Part shown: piece after piece, positions 1 through 7,721 of the stretch
Layout of the letters: each line of letters starts with the position of its first letter
Position numbering within the stretch: the first letter of the stretch is position 1
From: Planctomycetota bacterium
GTDB taxonomy: Bacteria; Planctomycetota; UBA11346
Assembly (NCBI GenBank): GCA_016745075.1
Contig: JADGDD010000004.1
Span: forward strand, 62,001-126,000
Direction of reading: 5' to 3'
Length of the DNA: 64,000 nucleotides
Notes under the pieces: generated by a model
The model's database searches: none
What the model was told of the DNA's origin: nothing
Seen by the model: only the letters and a program-made list of their open reading frames with translations
Translations under genes and position numbers: made by a program

Positions 1-165
1 CGCCATGTCCGTAGGGAATACAGCATCTGTGCATTGTTCACGTACTGCCTCTACAGCAGCACAGGCATACTGTGCCACAGGGTCTAAGCGGCGGCGGCGA
101 ACAGACGGCACCCACACTGGCCATACTGGGGCTTCCAAGACATGTGCTTCCACAACAAGAGTCAT
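1..165 (-). CDS. Ketoacyl-synthase-like protein (partial, N-terminal 55 residues)
   Basis: This gene starts at 165 and runs off the left edge of the window, so only the first 55 residues are visible. The ATG overlaps the stop of the upstream ketoacyl synthase (ATGA), so the two are translationally coupled. The visible part has an arginine run followed by a LDPVAQYACAAVEA helix. This resembles the start of the 'beta-ketoacyl synthase, N-terminal-like' chain-length-factor family found beside ketoacyl synthases in aryl-polyene and related clusters. Family membership is inferred from this short stretch and from position. The catalytic region lies outside the window, so activity cannot be judged. 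Confidence 0.6.
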   Translation of the reverse strand, partial: MTLVVEAHVLEAPVWPVWVPSVRRRRLDPVAQYACAAVEAVREQCTDAVFPTDMA

Positions 166-1286
166 GACAGCGTTCCCCGCTGACAGAGCAGCGCCATATT
201 GGCTCCACCAAAAGCAAGGGTTGTGCACAAAGCAGAAGAAAAATGAAGCGGCTGCCCATCTGCACAGCGCACAGATTCTATGGGCTGAGCAACTTTATGA
301 GGCCATGTACGTTGTTGAGCCAAAGCCGTGAGCGCAGCAATAAGCGCAAAGCCTGCGGCACAGCCCATGGTATGACCAATAATGTATTTTTGCGAAGCAA
401 GCGGAACCTGCGGAAGCAAGTCGGCAAAGACTGTCGCTTCTACCGCATCATTATCCTGCGTCCCAGTTCCGTGCGCACAAATAAAGGATGGCAGCTGCCC
501 GCCTGCATCAGCAATAGCCGCCGTTATGGCAGTACGCAATCCTTTGCCACTTGGATCAGGAGCAGTATCATGATAAGCATCAGCAGCATTGCCCCAACCA
601 CTGAGATACCCATGAATAACCGCCTGACGCTGAGCGGCGGATTCAGGATGTTCTAAGAGCAGTGCCACCGCCCCTTCGCCAATACTCATCCCCTGACGGT
701 CTTGTGAAAATGGTTTGCAACCATGTTGATCCACTACCTGCAAACTAGAAAAGCCCGCAAGCGTTGTTCGGCATAAAGCATCTGCACCAACAACCAATAG
801 TCGCTGAACTTGGCCTGAGCGTATCCGTTCCATTGCATCTATAATTGCGGCGGCAAACGAAGCACAGGCCAAGCTGTGCACGCCGACAACTGTAACACCT
901 AAATCCTGAGCAATGGCCGTTGCCGTGGCAGCAGGTGTGTGGCAAGCATAGGCTGGCCCATCCATTTGGCCCGCAAGAAATGCCGTCTCACTTTCAGCCA
1001 TACCCATGGTACAAGTTGCACACAACAAATCTGCTGACTGGCAATCAGCATCTTGCTGCGCTTCTTGGGCAGCAGCCAAGGCAAGAGCTACAGTTCTTGA
1101 TTGGTGGTGTGGCAACAGGCTATCGTCCACTTTACCAACAACACAATTATTGGCGAGTGGCCAACGTTCATCATTATAACAAGCCAAGAGAGACGAGCCA
1201 TGTTCCAAAGCCGTGGTATAAGCAGCCACACCAGCACCTGCCGCACTGATGCAACCAATACCTGTGACTGCAAGCGACAGACTCAT
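162..1286 (-). CDS. Beta-ketoacyl-ACP synthase (FabF/KAS II-like)
   Basis: A 374-residue condensing enzyme of the thiolase fold, which would elongate an acyl-ACP by decarboxylative condensation with malonyl-ACP in the cytoplasm. The catalytic set is complete: Cys141 in SLACAS, His272 in CAHGTGT, and Lys300/His305 in the KYIIGHTMG motif. The length is a little short for FabF (about 410), mainly from a compact N-terminal half. It overlaps by 4 bp both the PanE-like gene upstream and the partial ketoacyl-synthase-like gene downstream. Its neighbours (ACP, GT2, hydroxyacyl-CoA dehydratase) point to a specialised cluster rather than housekeeping fatty-acid synthesis. The specific product is not deducible. 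Confidence 0.9.
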   Translation of the reverse strand: MSLSLAVTGIGCISAAGAGVAAYTTALEHGSSLLACYNDERWPLANNCVVGKVDDSLLPHHQSRTVALALAAAQEAQQDADCQSADLLCATCTMGMAESETAFLAGQMDGPAYACHTPAATATAIAQDLGVTVVGVHSLACASFAAAIIDAMERIRSGQVQRLLVVGADALCRTTLAGFSSLQVVDQHGCKPFSQDRQGMSIGEGAVALLLEHPESAAQRQAVIHGYLSGWGNAADAYHDTAPDPSGKGLRTAITAAIADAGGQLPSFICAHGTGTQDNDAVEATVFADLLPQVPLASQKYIIGHTMGCAAGFALIAALTALAQQRTWPHKVAQPIESVRCADGQPLHFSSALCTTLAFGGANMALLCQRGTLS

Positions 1287-2068
1287 GCAACCACACCCGC
1301 TCTGGATAATTTTTCAGCGATACGCTCTAGAGCTGGACAAGCACAACAGGCATGCTGCGCTGCTCGTAACAGAGCACCAAGTGTGGCATCAATTTCACCA
1401 TGATTACGGACAACGGATGGCACGTGTGCACCAACGTCAGAGAAAAATGTACTGGCACGGTGTAGTAAGTGTTGATCACAGATAACATCGTGTGTTTCCG
1501 CAATACGAAGGCCTTCTGCTGTTGCCGCCATAACATCAGCTTGATACGATTCCCACACCGCTGACATGCTTAATCCTGTTGCTAAGCACAGTGGACCAAC
1601 GGTTGCATTTAAAATAAGTTTTTCCCACATGGCGGTTTGCGTATTAGCAACCTGCTCAACATGTAGACCCGCTTGCTGCCATGCCTGAATAACTGGAGCC
1701 CATTGTTCTGGCAATGTTGGTAGAACAATGCGGTTTTGTGATCCAGTTAAACGGACCCGCTCTTCACAAACATCAACGGCAAAGAAACACAAAGCCGCCA
1801 TTTGTTTGTCATGTAATCCATTATGGACAAATAGAGATGAGGCCTCTTCTGCTATTGGCACGGAGGTGTGAACCCGTGTGCAGATAAGCAGTAGATCGTT
1901 GGGGTCAGGCACGACACAAGACTGAGGGCTCCAAGTATATCTACGGTCTTGTATCTGCGCTGTGCTCGCTCGAATGCGCCCTGATGGGCCGCAGACAACG
2001 CGTTCTGCTCCGGCAAGTGCCCCGAGAAAAGAACCAACCATGCCGGGTCCGTAGACACACACACTCAT
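1283..2068 (-). CDS. PanE/ApbA-family 2-ketoacid (ketopantoate-like) reductase
   Basis: An NAD(P)-dependent reductase of about 261 residues. The Rossmann dinucleotide loop GPGMVGSFLG sits directly at the N terminus. A C-terminal helical region carries the family's conserved lysine context (MWEKLILNATVGPL) and a glutamate near GEIDATLG. I place the start at 2068, where ATG overlaps the upstream stop as ATGA; a start nine bases further up is possible but less likely. PanE itself reduces 2-dehydropantoate, but members of the family also reduce other 2-keto acids to D-2-hydroxy acids. Sitting next to a 2-hydroxyacyl-CoA dehydratase-like gene makes the latter role attractive. That is inference. 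Confidence 0.8.
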   Translation of the reverse strand: MSVCVYGPGMVGSFLGALAGAERVVCGPSGRIRASTAQIQDRRYTWSPQSCVVPDPNDLLLICTRVHTSVPIAEEASSLFVHNGLHDKQMAALCFFAVDVCEERVRLTGSQNRIVLPTLPEQWAPVIQAWQQAGLHVEQVANTQTAMWEKLILNATVGPLCLATGLSMSAVWESYQADVMAATAEGLRIAETHDVICDQHLLHRASTFFSDVGAHVPSVVRNHGEIDATLGALLRAAQHACCACPALERIAEKLSRAGVVA

Positions 2069-3288
2069 AAAGCACAACGCTCGGCACAGCGGTCAATAAA
2101 AGAGAACAAATCACCCTGAACTTGTTCTTCATTAAAGTAACGCGCATCAACCATATCTGCATCTATGCGTAAGCACGGAATGCCTGCCTCTTCAAAGCCA
2201 CGTAAACGACGTTTCACGTAACTATTCCAGATACCACAACTATTATTCCAATGGGTAACAATGCCCTGCACCTGATAATCTTCGACTAATTGTTTCGTCC
2301 AATCTAAGACCCATTTTCCGCTACGGTTCATGGTATTCCACGCGTACCGTTCAACTATGGCAGCAAAAGGTTTTTCTTCATCAAAATGAAACCACCAGCT
2401 ATGGGTGTAGGTACTGGTAACAAATGCTGCTCCGGCGGCGGCACTGGTTTGTGCAAACCAGTTTTTACGCGGCCAAATAGGAATAGCATCCCACAGTAAA
2501 CGCACCCGTTCCTTCGGGACTGCCTGCTGCTGTTCGGCAATGCGTTGCTTCAGTTCTTGTAATAAATCCCGATAAAATGCCGTACACAAAGCCGTGCCTC
2601 TGGCAATAACAATGGGAGCCATTGCGGTGAAGGCATCAAAGGAGGTCCACGGTGTTGGCAATGTTTTCGCACATTCTAAGCACTCTTGCCAAAGTTTATT
2701 AGCAGCATTTGATTCACGCACAATTTCATATAAACGCGCTTCATCATACTGAAGCGAAAAACGTTCACACATATCGCGGACATGACCACGTAGCTGGTGA
2801 GCAAAAGCTTGTAATTCTTCTTCTGTATGCTGTTCCCCGCGTAAGGGTGGCGCATGCAAAACATAATGCGGTATCTCTTTCCCTTGAGCTGCTGCAAGCG
2901 CCTGTACTTCGTTTCCCCAGCGTTCTACCACCGAACACTGGCTCGTGCAGGCATAAAAAGCATCTGGTGCAGGTAGGCCATTAATTGGCGACACATTATC
3001 AATAAGTAAGCTGCCAATGTCTGAAAGAGCATAGGAACAGAGAAATTTATCACCATACCCCGCCTCTTCAGATGCGTTCAATGCTTGTGCCGACCACGGA
3101 TTATTTGGGTTACGATCTGGAGACAGTGCACCAAGCATCGCTGCATGGTTTTCTGGGTAGACTGGCATCAGCCCTGCTGCTAATAAGACTTCTGCTGGCG
3201 CAAAAGCACTGCACCAAATAATGGGCTTACCAAGTTCTCGTACATGGTCATACCACGCAAAAATATCAAAGGTTGTTTGCAGGCGCAT
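2065..3288 (-). CDS. 2-hydroxyacyl-CoA dehydratase family protein (HgdB/FldC/BcrC-like subunit)
   Basis: A 407-residue protein of the HgdB-like family, whose members bind an oxygen-sensitive [4Fe-4S] cluster and dehydrate (R)-2-hydroxyacyl-CoA or reduce aromatic acyl-CoA rings. The N-terminal IIWCSAFAPAEVLLAAG block matches the family's W-FxPxELxxAAG signature. Candidate cluster cysteines are in KFLCSYALSDIG, DAFYACTSQCSVV and THWNNSCGIW. Classical enzymes need two such subunits plus an ATP-dependent activator. Only one subunit is present here and no activator is visible, so partners must be elsewhere or this protein works alone. It lies 12 bp downstream of the GT2 gene and overlaps the reductase gene. 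Confidence 0.8.
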   Translation of the reverse strand: MRLQTTFDIFAWYDHVRELGKPIIWCSAFAPAEVLLAAGLMPVYPENHAAMLGALSPDRNPNNPWSAQALNASEEAGYGDKFLCSYALSDIGSLLIDNVSPINGLPAPDAFYACTSQCSVVERWGNEVQALAAAQGKEIPHYVLHAPPLRGEQHTEEELQAFAHQLRGHVRDMCERFSLQYDEARLYEIVRESNAANKLWQECLECAKTLPTPWTSFDAFTAMAPIVIARGTALCTAFYRDLLQELKQRIAEQQQAVPKERVRLLWDAIPIWPRKNWFAQTSAAAGAAFVTSTYTHSWWFHFDEEKPFAAIVERYAWNTMNRSGKWVLDWTKQLVEDYQVQGIVTHWNNSCGIWNSYVKRRLRGFEEAGIPCLRIDADMVDARYFNEEQVQGDLFSFIDRCAERCAL

Positions 3289-3300
3289 CTGCTCCAGCCC

Positions 3301-4023
3301 CTATATGACTTTCTGGTGCGGCCACGGTATAAATCGACGCACCAGCAAACGAGCAAAAGCACGAGTCGTACGGGCATTATCATAGAAAACATTAAAATGG
3401 CTAATGCGGTCTTCTGGATAGATACAAGGCACATCTACCTGCGCGACCTCTAAACCAGCCCAAATAAGTCGCACAATGATTTCAATTTCATAATGATAAC
3501 GATCACCAACAACGGTCAGCGCTAAGGTTTCATCAACTGGGTAAATACGCAAACCGGATTGGCTATCTCCTGGATTAAGGCCACAACAAGCCCACACCCA
3601 AAAGTTGGAGAAAGAACGGCCAAAGCGGTTTGGCTTGGGCGCACCGCTCATATCTCTACGGCCTATCACAAGGCTTTTTGCACCGGCACCAGAATGAACC
3701 AAAGCAAGCGCTCCCTCTAAGGTATGCTGGCCATCCGCATCTACGGTAATCACTCGAGCAAAACCAGCCTCTTGAACGGCGCGCATCCCTGCACGTAAAG
3801 CCCGTCCCTTCCCTTGGTTTTCTGGTAGACGCACAAGCCGTGCTGCGGTTGCTGCCGCTGCATCTCCACTGCCATCGGTTGAACCATCATCCACGACCCA
3901 GACTTGTGCACCAATGTCACAAAACCACGTAGCCACTTCAGCAACAGTCTTTCCATGATTGTAAACAGGAATCACTACAGCGAGGTCGGCGGGCCAGCTT
4001 TCTGGCTCTACAGAATTAGTCAT
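3301..4023 (-). CDS. GT2-family glycosyltransferase (dolichyl-phosphate-mannose synthase-like)
   Basis: A 240-residue GT-A fold glycosyltransferase. The nucleotide-sugar site begins with AVVIPVYNHGKTV and VVDDGSTDGS, followed by the DxD-type VDADGQH. There are no transmembrane helices, so it is probably a peripheral enzyme at the inner face of the cytoplasmic membrane that loads a sugar onto a lipid or polyene carrier. It is the first gene of the leftward operon. Glycosyltransferases of this type occur in aryl-polyene and flexirubin-type clusters. The upstream 147 bp separate it from the divergent ACP gene and should hold both promoters. No strong ribosome binding site is visible. Confidence 0.85.
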   Translation of the reverse strand: MTNSVEPESWPADLAVVIPVYNHGKTVAEVATWFCDIGAQVWVVDDGSTDGSGDAAAATAARLVRLPENQGKGRALRAGMRAVQEAGFARVITVDADGQHTLEGALALVHSGAGAKSLVIGRRDMSGAPKPNRFGRSFSNFWVWACCGLNPGDSQSGLRIYPVDETLALTVVGDRYHYEIEIIVRLIWAGLEVAQVDVPCIYPEDRISHFNVFYDNARTTRAFARLLVRRFIPWPHQKVI

Positions 4024-4170
4024 GGCGGCATGCTATTTTGTCAGAAACAGAGAGCAATGCACAGGATATGCACGACAGCTTTCATCAACAAAACCAGTTA
4101 ATCCACTCTTGCTTGCCTCTTTTCATAATCTTGCTATTTATTCATGCTCAGAAGGAGCAGGTAAACAGCC

Positions 4171-4425
4171 ATGAGCAAGATGAACACCGAAGAAGTGATC
4201 AGCGCGGTCAACGAAGCTATGGTCGAAGAATTTGAACTCGACCCAAGCATCCTCTCTCATGAAGCTAACTTCATTGATGACCTTGAGTTAGATAGTTTAG
4301 ACAGTGTAGACTTGATTGCCACCATGGACCGCACCTTCGGCATTCACTGTCCAGAACAAGAAGCACGCCAACTCAAAACGATGGCTGACATGTACAGCTT
4401 TATTGAAAAACTCGTGAATACCTAA
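4171..4425 (+). CDS. Acyl carrier protein
   Basis: An 84-residue acidic protein with the ACP four-helix pattern. The phosphopantetheine attachment serine is Ser42 in the LELDSLDSVDL motif. It carries growing acyl chains as thioesters for the ketoacyl synthases encoded divergently at 162-1286. A clear AAGGAG ribosome binding site precedes the ATG. Unlike housekeeping acpP, it is not next to fabD, fabG or fabF, which supports a dedicated carrier for the specialised cluster. It is followed directly by a TonB-dependent receptor whose reading frame begins at the ACP stop codon. Confidence 0.93.
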   Translation: MSKMNTEEVISAVNEAMVEEFELDPSILSHEANFIDDLELDSLDSVDLIATMDRTFGIHCPEQEARQLKTMADMYSFIEKLVNT

Positions 4426-6395
4426 TTACGGCTACCAACAGATTCATCATCCGCTCTCAACAGCTACTTCTTTATGCACTTTTCTTTCCTCTGCTTCAAG
4501 CAGAAGAGAACAACAAGCAAATAAAGAACAGCTCTGATAGTGAAAGTGAAATTACCATCACGGCTCAGCACAAAGAAAGCGTTTTCACTCTCCCTTACTA
4601 CGAAAAAAGTGAAACATTTGTTGATGGTGCACCACTACAACACCACATATCGATAGAGGAAGCGATCAATCTACCGGGAACACTTGGTGACCCGATTCGG
4701 TTTCTCTCATACATGCCGGGAATTATCACCAATTATGATGGCGAACTGCTTATCCATGCATCATTACCGCGTGAGAATTCAACAAGCCTTAACCACCTCC
4801 CCATTGGCTATTTATTTCATCTTGGTGATACCCATTCAGTCATTGCACCAGAAGCGATAGACCAACTAGATGTTTACACAGGCTCTTTTGATGTCACATA
4901 TGGCAATGCTCTTGGTGGCGTGGTAGATATTACTCCACGATACCCTAGCGGTGATAATTCTGGGCATACACATGTGGGCCTTTATAATACCTCCGCTAGC
5001 TATGACTTCTCTCTTGCTCAAACCGTAGATATAACCATTGCAGGAAGACGTAGCTATATTGATCTTTTAACCGAACAAATGAACAAGACCTTCAACAATA
5101 TTGCTGACACTGTTATCCCTGATTTCTGGGATCTGAACCTACTTGCCAGCTACACGAGAGACCAACATATTTTTAGCTTCGAATCTATTTCTGCTGGTGA
5201 CAAACTTTCAACAACACATAACTCTGATGAAAATATTCTTTCTTTTAATAAATCTCAAAACTTTCAATCATACGGGGTACGCTGGCGTTACCTAAACGAC
5301 ATTTACCACAGCAATACTTTACTCTCACAATTAGAAACGATCGAAAAATATAATTCATCTGACCTATTTCAGAGCACAGACACAAGCTCAACAACAACCC
5401 TCTACCATCTTTCACAATGGTTATATAATGACCATACTTTTTCTGCTGGTCTGGAGCTACAGCAGCAATATGTCACTTATAAAAGCCTTTTATCAACTTA
5501 CCAAAACGAATCTCGTTACAATGTTTTCACCTACGAACCATTCATTCAAAATGTGTATCATATTAATAACAGTCTCGCTCTCCGCATGGGACTGCGGGCA
5601 AGCTCTTCTACCAAAGAGAGTACTGTATGGAATGTGATGCCACGCACTGCAATAATTGCAACCCCTTCAGAAAGTAATATCATTTCTTTCGCTGTCGGTC
5701 GTTACAATAACCGTTCTGGTAACGATCCCATTGATGAAACATCATATCATTATAGTGCTTTGTGGACACATTTTTTTGACCAGTATCAAAAAAGCTGTTC
5801 ACTAACAGTTGAACCTTATTACAAAGCATTCGACGACCTTTATCTCTACCAGTCAAATGAAGAAGATAACCATCAAGGGCACGGCTTTGCTTACGGTTGT
5901 GACATTACCATAAAGAAACGCTCGGAAAACCTCTACTTCCATGCTGCTTATGGATACCAGCAATCGAAACGATCCAAAAGATATCACAACAATAATGATC
6001 TGTATACCTTTGGTTATGAAATACCACACAGCATACAAATAGGGTCTTCCTATAAACTCAATCAAGACTGGACGGTTTCAGGGCTTTTTAAATATTCTAG
6101 CGGTAGGCTGTATACGCCAACCATAGGAACTCACGTTGATAATAACGGAGATATTACTCCTATTAAGGGCATTCCAAATAGTAAACGCCTGCCTGAACGC
6201 GTACTCGTGAACGCAAAAATTAAACACTCCATATATTGGGACTCTGGCAGCATGCTCGATATTTCTTTTGAAATACGAAATTTGATAAACTATAAAAATG
6301 TGTCCCACATCAAAGAAGACAAACAGTACAATGAAATAGGTTATTACTATGACTTGCCTATTTTGCCAGTTTTTGATCTCACTTATTATTTTTAA
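4425..6395 (+). CDS. TonB-dependent receptor-like outer-membrane protein (apparent ATT start)
   Basis: An outer-membrane beta-barrel with an N-terminal plug (MPGI..., then VTYGNALGGVVDITPR, the typical plug end) and a barrel ending in aromatic residues (FDLTYYF). The first in-frame ATG, at 4713, lies inside the plug, but the frame stays open upstream to 4407. That stretch encodes a convincing signal peptide (RFIIRSQQLLLYALFFPLLQA). No ATG, GTG or TTG exists there. The best candidate start is ATT at 4425, which overlaps the ACP stop as TAATT, one base away from the common TAATG coupling. The full product would be about 656 residues. The ligand is unknown; position suggests it serves the neighbouring lipid/polyene cluster. 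Confidence 0.72.
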   Translation: MTATNRFIIRSQQLLLYALFFPLLQAEENNKQIKNSSDSESEITITAQHKESVFTLPYYEKSETFVDGAPLQHHISIEEAINLPGTLGDPIRFLSYMPGIITNYDGELLIHASLPRENSTSLNHLPIGYLFHLGDTHSVIAPEAIDQLDVYTGSFDVTYGNALGGVVDITPRYPSGDNSGHTHVGLYNTSASYDFSLAQTVDITIAGRRSYIDLLTEQMNKTFNNIADTVIPDFWDLNLLASYTRDQHIFSFESISAGDKLSTTHNSDENILSFNKSQNFQSYGVRWRYLNDIYHSNTLLSQLETIEKYNSSDLFQSTDTSSTTTLYHLSQWLYNDHTFSAGLELQQQYVTYKSLLSTYQNESRYNVFTYEPFIQNVYHINNSLALRMGLRASSSTKESTVWNVMPRTAIIATPSESNIISFAVGRYNNRSGNDPIDETSYHYSALWTHFFDQYQKSCSLTVEPYYKAFDDLYLYQSNEEDNHQGHGFAYGCDITIKKRSENLYFHAAYGYQQSKRSKRYHNNNDLYTFGYEIPHSIQIGSSYKLNQDWTVSGLFKYSSGRLYTPTIGTHVDNNGDITPIKGIPNSKRLPERVLVNAKIKHSIYWDSGSMLDISFEIRNLINYKNVSHIKEDKQYNEIGYYYDLPILPVFDLTYYF

Positions 6396-6407
6396 AACAG
6401 GTAACTC

Positions 6408-6815
6408 TTACCCTTTATCAAGTGCTCCAACAGGGCAGGCACTTATACATGGCTGTTCTGTACAACGTTGACAGGCGGGGTCGTTGGGCTGAACACTTGG
6501 GGTGTGTTGATGCATGCCGTGGGCTGAAGCGGCAAGGATGGTAATTGCTTGGTAGGGACAGGCTTCGACACAGGCCGCCTCAGTGCGGCAATGAGTACTG
6601 CGTGTGCAGATTGAACGGAAAATATGATCTGGCTGGATTGCGCCCGGTGGCCGCGTTGGAGTTGGTATGGGTCGTGTACGAACAGGTTTCTGTTGCGGCT
6701 GTGGTGGTATGTCTTGGCTGGGCTCTTCCTGAGAGACCTCTTCGCGGGCGGCTTCTCGCCAGAACCCAAGCGGCCCAAGACGAAATAATTGGCGGCGAGA
6801 ATATTCTTTAGACAT
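6408..6815 (-). CDS. Tat-type 4Fe-4S ferredoxin-domain protein (NapF-like)
   Basis: A 135-residue iron-sulfur protein. The N terminus carries a twin-arginine pattern (SRRQLFRLG), a proline-rich linker follows, and two cysteine clusters occupy the C-terminal half. The second cluster is canonical (CxxCx4CxxxCP, CQRCTEQPCISACP). The first is stretched (Cx5Cx5CxxxCP). It probably shuttles electrons at the membrane or in the periplasm. There is no partner reductase next to it. It converges with the TonB receptor (12-bp gap) and lies downstream of a dihaem cytochrome c with about 200 bp between them, so co-transcription is uncertain. Confidence 0.75.
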   Translation of the reverse strand: MSKEYSRRQLFRLGPLGFWREAAREEVSQEEPSQDIPPQPQQKPVRTRPIPTPTRPPGAIQPDHIFRSICTRSTHCRTEAACVEACPYQAITILAASAHGMHQHTPSVQPNDPACQRCTEQPCISACPVGALDKG

Positions 6816-6873
6816 GAGGCTCTTATGCTTATTGATATGTACTATAAATGATTATGCCGAATGAACAATCAGA

Positions 6874-6904
6874 GTAGCTCCAAGCAAACACCATTTGGAG
6901 CTAC
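6874..6904. repeat. Inverted repeat (10-bp arms) in the ferredoxin-cytochrome gap
   Basis: GTAGCTCCAA at 6874-6883 pairs perfectly with TTGGAGCTAC at 6895-6904. It lies in the 198-bp stretch between the ferredoxin start and the cytochrome stop, both read leftward. There is no T-run on the minus strand, so it may be an mRNA-processing or operator element rather than a terminator. Confidence 0.5.
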
Positions 6905-6950
6905 CCCTGTATAATCATTAAAGCGGTGATTTCGTTCAGTGCACAAGAAG

Positions 6951-6972
6951 AGCCAGACATCCAATGGCTCTT
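6951..6972 (-). terminator. Possible terminator of the cytochrome c gene
   Basis: Read leftward, GAGCCA and TGGCTC form a short 6-bp stem with a 9-base loop about 40 bases after the cytochrome c stop codon, followed by TTCTTGT. The stem is short and the T-run is broken, so this is a weak call. Confidence 0.35.
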
Positions 6973-7013
6973 TATAAACGTATTGCCGAACGATTATTCA
7001 GCGCTTCGATGTA

Positions 7014-7691
7014 CTACTCAGCAGCTTGTTCTGGCTTTGGTGTGAGTGAACGAAGATACGCTATAATATCTAAGGCTTCTATTTCGGTGATGGCTGGATC
7101 ACCTTCAGCAGCTCCAATAAACTTTTTCATAGGAGTACCTGTTCGACCGGTTTTCAATGTTTGGATGATGTAATCGTCACTCACAGAATGGATGAAGCCA
7201 GGCAGGCCAATTCCAGTTCCTTGAAGCGGAAGCTCTGGAGTACTTGCCATATAACCGCCCCCTGTTGCTCCGTGACATGAAGCACAATTGGTTTTAAAGA
7301 GTTCTGCACCTTTTGCAGCATCACCGGCTGGGTATTCTTTTGTCTTATCAACTGTCACGGGACCAGTAGCGGCTTCACGCAACCATGCGACGATCATGTC
7401 TAAATTTTCACCTTCTAAATCTGGGCGAGGAACCATAAGCGTCCCTGCGCGTCCTTTTAAGACGGTTTCTTTTATAAATGCATCATCAGCAAGCGAGAGA
7501 AAGTCTGGATTGCGGATACTTGGAGCCATTCCAATAAGCCCGAGTCCGGTCGCCTGATGACAGGCTGAACAATTCATGATAAATTGGGTTTGGCCTGGAC
7601 TTGGCGCTGCTGGGGCTTCTTCTGCAAAACAAGCAGCTGAAACGAAAGATGCAAGAAGGGTAGCCGCAAGGCGACGGAATGATTGAGACAT
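7014..7691 (-). CDS. Dihaem cytochrome c (two class-I domains)
   Basis: A 225-residue exported electron carrier. A signal peptide (residues 1 to about 23, ending ACFA) precedes two cytochrome c domains with CxxCH haem sites: CSACH near residue 41 and CASCH near residue 137. Candidate distal methionines follow each (GMAPSI and TPMKKF). The domain layout resembles soluble c4-type or CcoP-like cytochromes, which pass electrons in the periplasm. No terminal oxidase genes are adjacent, so its partner is not deducible. Confidence 0.88.
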   Translation of the reverse strand: MSQSFRRLAATLLASFVSAACFAEEAPAAPSPGQTQFIMNCSACHQATGLGLIGMAPSIRNPDFLSLADDAFIKETVLKGRAGTLMVPRPDLEGENLDMIVAWLREAATGPVTVDKTKEYPAGDAAKGAELFKTNCASCHGATGGGYMASTPELPLQGTGIGLPGFIHSVSDDYIIQTLKTGRTGTPMKKFIGAAEGDPAITEIEALDIIAYLRSLTPKPEQAAE

Positions 7692-7721
7692 AGTGAACTC
7701 CTGATGAACTAAGACGATATT

